DNA of 64,000 nucleotides, from positions 3,916,356-3,980,355 of the forward strand of contig CAIIXF020000005.1 in NCBI GenBank assembly GCA_903813345.2, in the 5' to 3' direction. Source of the DNA: Owenia fusiformis. Taxonomy: Eukaryota > Annelida > Polychaeta > Sabellida > Oweniidae. The notes beneath the pieces were generated by a model that was not told the origin of the DNA, did no database searches, and saw only the letters and a program-made list of their open reading frames with translations. Positions 49,746-61,225 of this stretch are shown in pieces. Positions within the stretch are counted from its first letter, which is position 1, and every line of letters starts with the position of its first letter. Made by a program: the position numbers and the translations under genes.

Positions 49746-52700
49746 ATGGCCCTGATGAATGGAAAATATACTATCTCTGAACTTAAAACATTACTACAAC
49801 TTTTGCTCTGTGTGATTTTCTTGTGCCAGGTGACCAAAGCTGCAAATTCATCAGGTAAGTTTAAACATATAATATTTAAGGAATAAATAATGATAGGCCA
49901 TTCAATATGGTGAAATTCAGCACGAGTTGGACAGAATGTTGTACAAAGCACGAACCGAAGGTGAGTGCATTTGTACTAACATTCTGTCCAACGAGTGCTG
50001 AATTTCACCATATTGAATGGCCTATCATTATTTATTCCGATTCAAACATAAAAATTAGTAAAAGCCGTGTCTGTGGAACGGGCATGAAGGAAGAATATGC
50101 ATGCTGTCAAGATTCTGAAGTCGGCCGGAAAAATTTAGAATTTGTTTGGGCTGTTCTATTTTACTCCCCGTTTTAGATTTTATACGGTGTATAAACTTGA
50201 AGTCAGCCATAGTTAAATAGTTACAGTAGTTACGGAGGGAGTAAAAAAGAACAGCTATCCCCGGACAGAGCCCCAGATGTGCAGCTGAGATATGACGTCA
50301 CTCAAAACAATGCAAATTGCAGATTGAATAGAGCATGGTCGTGCATCTATGGAGAATTAGAGAACGTTCTATATTGGCTATGCTGCATTCTGATTGGTTG
50401 AGAAATTCGAATAGAGCACGGTCATGTTTGAATCTATAATATATAATGGTTAATATACATATTTTTAAATGCTTCATATAAATTAAACATGAAGCAAATT
50501 ATCTACAGTTCTATTTACTTTTAAACAATATATCTCCTCCAAATGGGCTTATTAGCCTTTTGCATATCATAGTGTACATTGAGAAAGACACTGACTTGAA
50601 AAAGTAAATGACTTGAATTTCTTTTGAAACCAATTTGAGTAACATAGTTAAATTGACTTTCTGCAGAAACCAGTATAAACTGGCATGGGAAGATCTACAA
50701 AGACTTCATTGATAATGGAGTGTATACACCTCATGTATTCCCAGGACGAGGCAATGGAACACCAATCGTTGTATCAGCAAGTTTATCTCTTTCCACTCTG
50801 CAAGACATTGTAAGTCAATCCACCATAAAATATTTCTATCAGATGTACACTGTATAGTACCATCATTGTACCTTTTTCAACCACCAAAAAGCCTTGGATT
50901 TCCCAAAAATATTAAACTCAAGGACTTGAAATACAAACTAATAAAATGTTTATCATTAATATATCACATTAAATAGTCTAGACAGACATGTACAAGCTTT
51001 TTAAAGGAGCACTTTGGGAATTTTCAACATTTTTGGGCAAAATAAAGGCTTACATTTAAATGTCAGAGTATGTCCAATGTGTTGATTAGAACCTTGTCTT
51101 TCATTTGATACAAATAATAGCTCAAAAGGACCACATCAAAGCTTACAATAAATTATAAAAAAATATTTTCGATCTGTCATGCGTTATATATCAAGTTTTT
51201 ATCAATGTCATTGAAAGATAGCAGAGTTGTTTGTATTATATGATACATTCATTTATATAAAAGTGTCGCCATCTTTTAAATCAATAGCAATTTAAAACAT
51301 GCACTTTGTTTAACATGTGCATGCATGTCTAATGATCTCTGAACTTCAAATGCTTTTTTCTATGTGAGTTACTTTTTTCTTGGTTCAGTATTAAAGCAAA
51401 TCAAACTTTGTGTCATATTTGAGCTAGTGTGTGAGTAACATGTTTCAATGATAAGGAAGCAGGTTCACCTTTTCCCTTACCTCTCAACCCCTGGTTTGAA
51501 CTGAAACTTTTCACATCGGAAAGTTATAAAAATTTACCTTCCACATGTAATGTGAGATTTTTTTAATTTTTATTGTTTTTTGTTAATTTCAAGGGAGCAA
51601 CATTTCAGTTTGGGATTAAAACAAATTTTGAGGGTAGGGGGTTGTCTGTACCACTGAAAACCCAGTTAGGACAGTACTCATGTCGGACAAGCACAGTTGA
51701 GATTTTCAAAAATTCATAGAGCCAATTATCATTCCTCCTTCACTGACATATTCACTAAACTGATGTAATTCATTATTAATTTTACATTTAGAAGGTTCTA
51801 AGTTGTTTGTCAATCACTTTCATTTTAGTAATGAGAGCACTTGTGCGATATTATCATTGTAGCTTAGTAATTATATGTAGGAGTTCAATGCTGTCATTAA
51901 CTGGCCATTTCAAAGTTTCAAGAGCAGAGCATGTTGCAATCAAGTGAAACACAATACACAGGTAGCCAGCCATGTGAAGATATGCACCATATAAGGGCTC
52001 TAAAACCCTATGAAAAGTTGCAACTCTGTACTTTGGGAAATAACTTCTTCTGAGACATATAGAACCTGGAAACTTTGTTAAAATATCGAAATATCAAATA
52101 TCAATATAGCTGAATTATGCATGAGCTATTAACTATTTCATCATTTGTCTTAGGATGAGAAGAATCAATTGCTGAAAACAGCGGGTTGGGTCATGATGGT
52201 AAGTAGTTTGAAATATTTATAATTGTTCTCAAAAGCCTCATTCATTTAGCAAAATCAATTTTTGGTAAGTGATCTATTATAACACAGGACTAATTGATCA
52301 AAGTAGTGTTATGGCAACCAAATTGTTTATATTAGGTCATAATAGAAGAATAGATCCATCACTTCTCTTAGTGATAACATTTGATTGACAGATTGATATT
52401 TGCTTCCCTTAAATTAAAAATACAGATGTCTCTTGTAGATGGAACAATGAGTTAATATTATGAGTAACATGTAATGTTATTATTTTCCAATGAGTTAATA
52501 TTATGAGTAACATGTAATGTTGTTATTTTCACTGCATTAGAATGATCAGAATACTTGAAATGACTTGAAAGTATGTATAATATATTTCAGTATTAGAAAA
52601 TCTCTTACAGTAACAATTAAAGCTATAAATCTGAGTATGCATTTCAGTTGTGGAAAGATGAGAGTTTCCAATGGAATCCTGAGGATTATGGAGGAGTGGA

Positions 52701-55388
52701 GAAAATCCATGTGCCTAATCATCATATCTGGATACCTGACCTTACATTTATAAATAGGTAAAGCATGTTAAAACTAATAGGTGATTTTAATATTCCAGTT
52801 AGATCATATGATATTTTAAGTACATGCATATTAGCTATTACCAACTCCATGTTCGACTACAAGTCAAAAACTGCATTTCATATTTTTTCAGCTTGAACCT
52901 CAAAACATTCCAATATGGTTCAGACAATAAAGCCATGATCAACTATAGTGGTTATGTAAATTTTGGTCCAGGGCATAACTTTGTCACGTCCTGTGCAATT
53001 GATGTTACATACTTCCCATTTGATGTACAGACATGTCGTTTGTATATGACTTCTTGGGTGTATGATGATAGTCAACTCAAACTGACAACTGACCCATGGC
53101 CAAAAGTAGTTAATCATAGTGGTATGTATTTAATACACTTTCATTCTGATTTAACATTCTACCTTTACAAATAGTTCCTAAAGAATTAATAAGGCATATA
53201 AGAATATGTAAATATAGAAGCATGCTTGTCATTTCATCCTAAATCACTGGTCCTGTACTTGTTTATGTAATGACCCGAGGGTGCCCCAAGGGAATGACTA
53301 ACTAACGAGCATAGTGTAACAAGCCAAAAAAAGAAATTGAAAGAAGAGTGTTAAATTCAATGCCCCATGTGGGAATTGAACCTAGGACCCTTGGATCCAA
53401 AGACTCATGTTCTATCGACTGAGCTATAAAGGCATAAGCCACAACAGCTGGACTGTAGTAGCAACTTGCTATCAAGGGTCGTTACACATCTCCCCCTTTG
53501 AAAGGACCACGCCCTCGTGGTCAGCCCTGCTTTCCCTAGCAGTGACTACCATATACACACAGGCAGAAAGAATACAACCAATGCTCTGATCCCACATCTG
53601 ACACCAATGTAATGACCCGAGGGCGCCCCAGGGGAATGACTAACTAATGACTATAACGAGCATAGTGTAACAAGCCAGATAAAGAAATTGAAAGAAAGTG
53701 TGCTAAATTCAATGCCCCATGTGGGAATCGAACCTAGGACCCTTGGATCCAAAGACTGATGTTCTACTGACTCAGCTATAAAGGCTTAAGCAACAGCTTT
53801 AGAAACTTGCTATCAAGGGTCTTTACATTTATACTGTTTCCTTGATAACAAGATGACCACAGTTCCGGTTGGACAGTTCTGAGTTCCAAAAGGACAGAAT
53901 TCCAAAAGGACTTTTTTTAACAAGACATTCTTAGCACAATGTCTTTAAGTTATTTTCAGAAGCTTTAAAATTTAGAAATTTTTCTCTTGTCGTGAACCCA
54001 TCCTTCAAACGCAGTGCTATAGACATCATTCATCATGTTTCTTCCTATTCTGGCTGATCGTTCCTAGTCTATTTGCTGATCGCAGGGTGGAAGAAGATGG
54101 TACAAGTTCTGGAGGCCTGTGTTTGGAGGATGTTGAGAACCCTGTAGTGAACACACTTCATTTTTATCTCATATAGGACTAGACAATCATGGAGAGTGGA
54201 TTGTTGAAGACACATGGGTTGAACTTCAAACAGTGCCTTACAACGTTAATCCTTATGATGGAAATGGAGAAACAAACTATACAGTCATTCAATGTAACTT
54301 AAGGTTTAGTCGGATGCCATTGTATTACATGGTGAATGTGATCTGCCCATGTTTTCTGATCACATTACTGAGTGTGTCAGTGTTCTGTTTACCATCTGGT
54401 TGTGGGGAGAAGATATCGCTTGGAATTACTGTGTTATTGTCATATGTTGTATTCCTACTCATCGTGGTTGACATGATGCCTCCAAGATCTGACAAAATGC
54501 CACTACTGGGTATGTATTTATTATCAACCATCATCATAACTCCAAAGTATTAGGCACTTAAACCACAAAACCAATAAAATGTCAGCCATTTTCAAAATGG
54601 CCGCCTACAAGCCATTAAGCCAAAGGCAGGGTGCCATGTCATCATATATTAAACAAGAACAAAATCACATTCATTAATTTATTAATTACCATCATCAAAA
54701 TAACAAGACATGACATTTTACTCACAAAACTACAACAATGATTGAGTATGTCATAAAATCTTTCAGGAAGTAGTGCAACAATGTACATGATTTAAGCTAT
54801 CAAAGTACGTGGGTGTATCTGTATAGACTGAAAGGATGGGGGCTTCAGATTCTAATAGATGGTCAATATTTACTGTATCAATGTATATGAGTTATTGAAA
54901 AAGTTATTATTTCAGGTGTATTTCTGGCTATTGTAATGATCCTGACTGCTTCTTCTATTCTGAGTTCTATATTGGTGGTCTCAATGGATGACAAGGCCTC
55001 TTATTCCTGGCCCTCACCACACCTCCAGGCCTTCACAACATTCATGGCCAGAGTATTGTGTGTGTCAAATAAACTGCATAAGAGTAGTGCAAAACAGAAC
55101 TCCAAACTGACACAAGTTCGTCCATGTGAAGATATGAAGATTAAAAGTGAAGTTGATGTGTATACGTGCCAAGACAGCAATATGGATGGAGAATACAAAA
55201 CGGCTGAAGATCCTGATCATAGGCACACTGTAGCCTTGCAAGGAGAGAAAGGGCTTGGGTTGGAGAGCCATGATTGGAAGTTTGTTGCCAGAGTGGTAGA
55301 CAGATTCTTGTTATATCTCTATTTAATAATCTTATCACTGCTATGCCTTGTAAGTCTTGTGCTCTGGCTTATGCCTAAAGCCAAGTAG
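49746..55388 (+). CDS. Alpha7-like nicotinic-type cys-loop receptor subunit, receptor gene 3
   Basis: Exons 49746-49854, 50667-50809, 52154-52198, 52648-52757, 52892-53121, 54177-54509 and 54916-55388 give 480 residues. The start is chosen by alignment with genes 2 and 4; an upstream in-frame ATG at 49701 would add 15 residues before the signal peptide. Features match gene 2: standard cys-loop, GEKISLGITVLLS in M2, no loop C Cys pair, loop A PDLTFIN, loop B SWVYDDSQ, loop D Trp96 kept. The C-terminus is shortened to MPKAK: compared with gene 2, about 40 bp holding the last codons and the original stop are deleted and a new TAG is used. Introns 1 and 5 contain insertions missing from the paralogues. 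Confidence 0.9.
49877..50432. mobile_element. Two-module hairpin element in receptor gene 3 intron 1
   Basis: Genes 2 and 4 read AATATT-CTATAATATATAATGG uninterrupted here; gene 3 carries ~555 extra bases. Module 1 (49883-50038) is a hairpin with ~70-bp arms (GATAGGCCATTCAATATGG mirrored as CCATATTGAATGGCCTATC) and a loop with CACGAACCGAAGGTGAGTGC. Module 2 (50039-50432) has inverted GATTCAAACAT and ATGTTTGAATC ends. The paralogues supply the empty site. Confidence 0.82.
53266..53827 (-). mobile_element. 562-bp TRIM (miniature LTR retrotransposon) with tRNA-like sequence in each LTR
   Basis: Two direct repeats of ~220 bp (53266-53486 and 53608-53827) run TGTAATGACCC to a TTACA end and flank 121 bp. 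On the minus strand the 5' LTR is followed by TTGGTGTCAGATGTGGG, complementary to the 3' end of tRNA-Leu (primer-binding site), and the 3' LTR is preceded by a polypurine tract AAAGGGGGAGATG. It is flanked by TTTA on both sides; receptor gene 4 has the empty site with a single TTTA. No coding capacity. Each LTR contains a ~72-nt tRNA-like segment with A box (TAGCTCAGTCGATAGA) and B box (GGTTCAATTCC or GGTTCGATTCC). Confidence 0.88.
53360..53434 (-). other. tRNA-like sequence inside the TRIM 3' LTR
   Basis: On the minus strand it starts GCCTTTATAGCTCAGTCGAT and ends CACATGGGGC, with near-consensus Pol III A and B boxes. The anticodon-stem region (GTCTTTGGATCC) pairs poorly, so it is tRNA-derived rather than a working tRNA. 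A second copy at 53715-53785 has a perfect B box. Confidence 0.7.
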
Positions 55389-56573
55389 TCAAACAAATAG
55401 AAGACCATTTGAAAGTATTCAATGAAGTACTTTCTATGCTGATTCACTACTTAATATACACATATCTCTGATCAGCTGACAGTCCAACTCCTTTATTATT
55501 GAAACAGTATCAGTATTATACATATATCTATGAATAATCATCCTGACTGATTTTTTTCGAAGCACTTTTGATAAACAAATAAAACAAGGTCAAGCATTCA
55601 GCTGCATGGGAGTTGTGATCACAAACTTATTAATAAATATTATGATTGTTTTTATTAGAATTGTAAATATATTCTAAATGTACCTAGGATAAAATCAGAC
55701 TGTACTGTAAAAAAATGTACGTTTATAAATGTTATTTTAATGTTTGTTACTGTATCAGTTAAGTTTGTCTTTTGTACCTGTATACCCTATAAGTAATGAA
55801 TTGAGAAGTCAATAAATAAAATAAATACATATTTGAAGAATAAAGCAACAATACAATCTGACTAGATATTAATTATAGAATTAATAAAATGTTTTGGAAA
55901 TGAAAATTTCTTCATCTTTTATTTAAGAAACAATGCCATCAAAAGATGCATTTTTTTCTATTGATAAGTTTCTGTGCAAATTCTTTTAGAAATGTCAATA
56001 CTGTATGTTATACTTGTTAAATGTACAATATACTGATTCATTAATGTATCTCCCTTCCTGATCAACTGATAGTTTCTCAATCCACACTTTGTCAATCTCA
56101 TACTCTACAAGTTTTCAATTCAATCTTGAGTTTCAGTTGAAATATTGGATACTCTGTTTAAGGAGCTAGAAGAATTTGGTATATCTAAATAGTGGCAAAA
56201 TAAGCAACTGATCAATAAAAATACTAGACAAATCCTATTCATTGATCAATATATATTAATTGCTTTACGTAACCATGTAAAAAAACCATTACATAAAGAC
56301 ATTAAATCATGACAACTTTGTGTTTATGGCTATTCCATAGGCAAAAATATGGAATCTGAACTCATATACTTTATATACTAAGAATCAAATGACTTAACTT
56401 GTGGATTCATCTAATTGAAATGGAGGATATGACCCACTTTGAAGATTCAAAACATTTTGATTGCATATTTTTAAAGTGTTCAATGTAAAAACCAATTTTT
56501 CTCTAAATTCGAGAGTACACCATGGCGTTTTATGGGTATATGATGCTACGCCATTTTAATTCCTATTCAATTC
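55389..56573. other. Spacer between receptor genes 3 and 4
   Basis: Non-coding and closely similar to 48240-49540 without the MITE. It holds the gene 3 3' UTR (AATAAA-like sites near 55810-55830) and the approach to gene 4. Confidence 0.6.
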
Positions 56574-56734
56574 TAAAATAAATCCCGAGTATTTTTGTAA
56601 GAGCTTAAAACTTTGTTTCTATTAATATTGGATATTTCCTGCATTGAGTCTTGTTACCATGGGAGACAATAAAATGATCTAAGGGTCTATAATCATACAC
56701 ATAGAGTAGTTCTTATACAGGGAAGGAATCAGTC
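56574..56734 (+). promoter_or_regulatory. Conserved upstream block of receptor gene 4
   Basis: Nearly identical to the blocks at 44461 and 49541 (AATCCCGAGTATTTTTGTAA, TTTGTTTCTATTAATATTGG). Its distance to the ATG is about 160 bp. Confidence 0.45.
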
Positions 56735-59700
56735 ATGACGCTGATGAATAGAAAATATACTAGCTCTAAAATTAAAACATTACTACAAAGTATGCTCTGT
56801 GTGATTTTCTTGTGTCAGATGACCAAAGCTGCAAATTCATCAGGTAAGTTTAAACATATAATATTCTATAATATATAATGGTTAAGATACATATTTCTAA
56901 ATGCTTGATATAAACTAATCATGAAGCAAATCATCTACAGTTCTATTTTCTTTTAAACAATATATCTCCTCCAAATGGGCTTAGCCTTTTGCATATGACA
57001 GTGTACATTGAGAAAGACACTGACTTGAAAAAGTAAATGACTTGAATTTCTTTTGAAACCAATTTGAGTAACATAGTTAAATTGACTTTCTGCAGAAACC
57101 AGTATAAACTGGCATGGGAAGATCTACAAAGACTTCATTGATAATGGAGTATATACACCTCATGTATTCCCAGAACGAGGCAATGGAACACCAATTGTTG
57201 TATCTGCAAGTTTATCTCTCACCACTCTGCAAGATATTGTAAGTAAACCCACCACAAAATATTTCAATCAGATGTACACTGTACATAGTACCATCATTAT
57301 ACCTTTTTCAACCACCAAACAGCCTTGGATTTCCCAAAATGATTAAACTCAAGGACTTGAAATACTAACTAATACAATGTTTATCATTGTGAGAAGAATG
57401 TTTTTTATAAAGTGTATGAAAAACAAGAAAATTCAGTGAAAAAATTCAGAAATTTTTCAGAATTTTTTTTAACAAAATTTTCTCATTTTTCATACATTTT
57501 ACAAAACAAATCTTCTCACAAGTCTTTTCCAGGCACATAAGTGCACTCTTTGTGCAAACCTGGAAGATGTAGACAATGTGGGGAAGGAGTAATTCTTGTT
57601 TGAAAAATAACATGTGACTCAATTGAGGAATGCAGAAAATTTCCCAACATGCACCCTGGCCTTAATTTTACATTTAGAATGTTCTAAGTTGTTTGTCAAT
57701 CACTTTCATTTTAGTAATGAGAGCACTTGTGCACAATTATCATTGTAGCTTAGTAATTATATGTAGAAGTTCAATACTGTCATTAACTGGCCATTTCAAA
57801 GTTTCAAGAGCAGTGCATGTTGCAATCAAGTGAAACACAATACACAGGTAGCCATCTGAAGTTATGCACCATATAAGGGTTTTAAAACCCTATGAAAAGT
57901 TGCAACTCTGTACTTTGGGAAATAACTTCTTCTGAGACATATAGAACTACCTGGAAGCTTTGTTAAAATATCAATATAGCTAAAATATGCATGAGCTATT
58001 AACTATTCCATCATTTGTCTTAGGATGAGAAGAATCAATTGCTGAAAACAGCGGGTGGGGTCATGATGGTAAGTAGTTTGAAATATTTATAATTGTTCTC
58101 AAAAGCCTCATTCATTTAGCAAAATCAATTTTTGGTAAGTGATCTATTATAACACAGGACTAATGGATCAAAGTAGTGTTATGGCAACCGAATTGTTTAT
58201 ATTAGGTCATAATAGAAGAATAGATCCATCACTTCTCTTAGTGATAACATTTGATTGACAGATTGATATTTGCTTCCCTTAAATTAAAAATACAGATGTC
58301 TCTTGTAGATGGAACAATGAGTTAATATTATGAGTAACATGTAATGTTATTATTTTCCAATGAGTTAATATTATGAGTAACATGTAATGTTGTTATTTTC
58401 ACTGCATTAGAATGATCAGAATACTTGAAATGACTTGAAAGTATGTATAATATATTTCAGTATTAGAAAATCTCTTACAGTAACAATTAAAGCTATAAAT
58501 CTGAGTATGCATTTCAGTTGTGGAAAGATGAGAGTTTCCAATGGAATCCTGAGGATTATGGAGGAGTGGAGAAAATCCATGTGCCTAATCATCATATCTG
58601 GATACCTGACCTTACATTTATAAATAGGTAAAGCATGTTAAAACTAATAGGTGATTTTAATATTCCAGTTAGATCATATGATATTTTAAGTACATGTATA
58701 TACAACTATATGTATTTCAAGATTTATACAATCTTTGACAAATCATTATTGCCTCACACAATTAAGGTTGTGCTCATAGCTTTTCCAATCTTCATGTTCG
58801 AATACAAGACAACTGCATTTCATATATTTTCAGCCTGAACCTCAAAATATTCCAATATGGTTCAGACAATAAAGCCATAATCTACTCTAGTGGCAATGTG
58901 CTTTTTAGTCCTGGGCAACACATCAGAATTTTTTGTTTACTTCTTGAAAACATAATATCTTACATAAAGGGTGCGTGCGTAAGTAGCTTTTGCAAATTTC
59001 ATGTTCAACTACAAGTCAAAAACTGCATTTCATATATTTTCAGCTTGAACCTCAAAACATTCCAATATGGTTCAGACATTAAAGCCATAATCTACTCTAG
59101 TGGTTATGTGAATTTTGGTCCAGGGCATAACTTTGTCACGTCCTGTGCAATTGATGTTACATACTTCCCATTTGATGTACAGACATGTCGTTTGTATATA
59201 TCTTCATGGGTGTATGATGATCGTCAACTCAAACTAACAACTGACCCATGGCCAAAAGTAGTTAATCATAGTGGTATGTATTTGATACACTTTCATTCTG
59301 ATTTAACATACCACCTTTACAAATAGTTCCTAAAGAATTAATAAGGCATATAAGAATATGTAAATATAGAAGCACACTTGTCATTTCATCCTTAAATCAC
59401 TGGTCCTGTACTTGTTTACACTATTTCCTTTTTGATAACAAGATGACCACAATTCCGGTTGCACAGTTTTGAGTTCCAAAAGGACAGAATTCCAAAAGGA
59501 CTTTTTTAACAAGACATTCTTCGTACAATGCCCTTAGGTTAATTTCGGAAGCTTTAAAAGTTAAAGTTCTTTCCATTGTCGAGAACCCATCCTCCAACAC
59601 AGTGCTTTAGACATCATTCACCACATTCTTTCCTATTCTGGACAATTGTTCCTAGCCTATTTGCTGATCGCAGGGTGGAAGAAGGTGGTACGAGTTCTGG

Positions 59701-61006
59701 AGGCCTGTGTTTGGAGGATGTTGAAAACCCTGTAGTGTACACACTTCATTTTTATCTCATATAGGACTAGACAATCATGGAGAGTGGATTGTTGAAGACA
59801 CATGGGTTGAACTTCAAACAGTGCCTTACAACGTTAATCCTTATGATGAAAATGGAGAAACAAACTATACATTCATTCAATGTAACTTAAGGTTTAGTCG
59901 GATGCCATTGTATTACATGGTGAATGTGATCTGCCCATGTTTTCTGATTACATTACTGAGTGTGTCAGTGTTCTGTTTACCATCTGGTTGTGGGGAGAAG
60001 ATATCGCTTGGAATTACTGTGTTATTGTCATATGTTGTATTCCTACTCATCGTGGTTGACATGATGCCTCCAAGATCTGACAAAATGCCACTACTGGGTA
60101 TGTATTTATTATCAACCATCATCATAACTCCAAAGTATTAGGCACTTAAACCACAAAACCAATAAAATGTCAGCCATTTTCAAAATGGCCGCCTACAAGC
60201 CATTAAGCCAAAGACAGGGTGCCATGTCATCATATATTAAACAAGAACAAAATCACATTCATTAATTTATTAATTACCATCATCAAAATAACAAGACATG
60301 ACATTTTACTCACAAAACTACAACAATGACTGAGTATGTCATAAAATCTTTCAGGAAGAAGTACAACACTGTACATGATTTAAGCTATCAAAGTACGTGG
60401 GTGTATCTGTATAGACTGAAAGGATGGGAGCTTCAGATTCTAATAGATGGTCAATATTTACTGTATCAATGTATATGAGTTATTGAAAAAATTGTGACTA
60501 TTTCAGGTGTATTTCTGGCTATTGTAATGATCCTGACTGCTTCTTCTATTCTGAGTTCTATATTGGTGGTCTCCATGGATGACAAGGCCTCTTATTCCTG
60601 GCCCTCACCACGCCTCCAGGCCTTCACAACATTCATGGCCAGAGTATTGTGTGTGTCAAATAAACTGAATAAGAGTAGTGCAAAACAGAACTCCAGACTG
60701 ACACAAGTTAGTCCTTGTGAAGATATAAAGATTAAAAGTGAAGTTGATATGAATACGTGCCAAGACAGCAATATGGATGGAGAATACAAAACGGCTGAAG
60801 ATCCTGATCATAGGCACACTGTGGCCTTGCAAGGAGAGAAAGGGCTTGGCTTGGATAGCCATGATTGGAAGTTTGTTGCCAGAGTGGTAGACAGATTCTT
60901 TTTATATCTCTATTTAATAATCTTATCACTGCTATGCCTTGTTAGTATTGTGCTCTGGCTTATGCCTAAAGCCAACAGTGAAACTAAACACGAATCATAT
61001 CAATGA
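56735..61006 (+). CDS. Alpha7-like nicotinic-type cys-loop receptor subunit, receptor gene 4
   Basis: Exons 56735-56843, 57096-57238, 58024-58068, 58518-58627, 59044-59273, 59765-60097 and 60507-61006 give 489 residues with the cluster's phases. It is closest to gene 3 (the exon 3-4 region with its intron is almost identical). The cys-loop and M1-M4 are intact, with GEKISLGITVLLS in M2 and a C-tail of MPKANSETKHESYQ. Besides lacking the loop A, B and C residues like its sisters, it has Gly96 where the others have the loop D Trp (TAGGVMM against TAGWVMM), a single TGG-to-GGG change. A partial extra exon 5 precedes the real one. It ends 220 bases before the opposite-strand KANSL3 exon donor. 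Confidence 0.9.
57388..57522. repeat. Hairpin MITE in receptor gene 4 intron 2
   Basis: The ends GTGAGAAGAATGTTTTTTAT and ACAAATCTTCTCAC are inverted, with a long imperfect stem rich in A and T. Not present at the same place in gene 3. Confidence 0.6.
58834..59043 (+). pseudogene. Partial duplicate of exon 5 upstream of the true exon 5, receptor gene 4
   Basis: A TTTTCAG acceptor at 58827-58833 is followed by ~84 bases matching exon 5, but with the gene 2-type reading SSGNVLFSPG, then sequence resembling gene 2 intron 4 (AACATAATATCTTACATA), then a second acceptor and full exon 5. This looks like unequal crossing-over or gene conversion with a gene 2-like donor. The 210 bases between the two acceptors are open in the exon 5 frame. 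A consensus GTAAGT donor lies at 58979. Confidence 0.75.
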
Positions 61007-61225
61007 TACTGTACACATGTATTAATTTTGTAAAGGTATTTTAGCATTCAAATTCTTCATTTAACCTATTGGTTCACTCTCCATTAAACGTACATGTTTT
61101 AATCACTCTTGTCATTAGAATGGAAGTGTACATGCAAAAGCAGATTTAAGAAAATAAGACTTCCTATAATATTTACTCATGCTGTATTTAACTCAATGTT
61201 TTAGGGAGCATAAAATATAACTCAC
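61007..61225. other. Short gap between receptor gene 4 and the KANSL3 exon
   Basis: Holds the gene 4 3' UTR (plus) and the KANSL3 5' splice site (minus) of the giant intron. Any receptor transcript running more than about 220 bases past its stop would be antisense to the KANSL3 exon. Confidence 0.6.

Noticed and set aside
53266-53827. A tandem pair of plain tRNA-derived SINEs
   Set aside because: The primer-binding site, polypurine tract, TG...CA-type ends and single TTTA duplication around the pair fit one LTR-type insertion better than two SINEs.
58834-59273. Mutually exclusive exon 5 pair
   Set aside because: The first copy is incomplete, lacks the cys-loop codons, and cannot replace the full exon; it is better explained as a recombination remnant.
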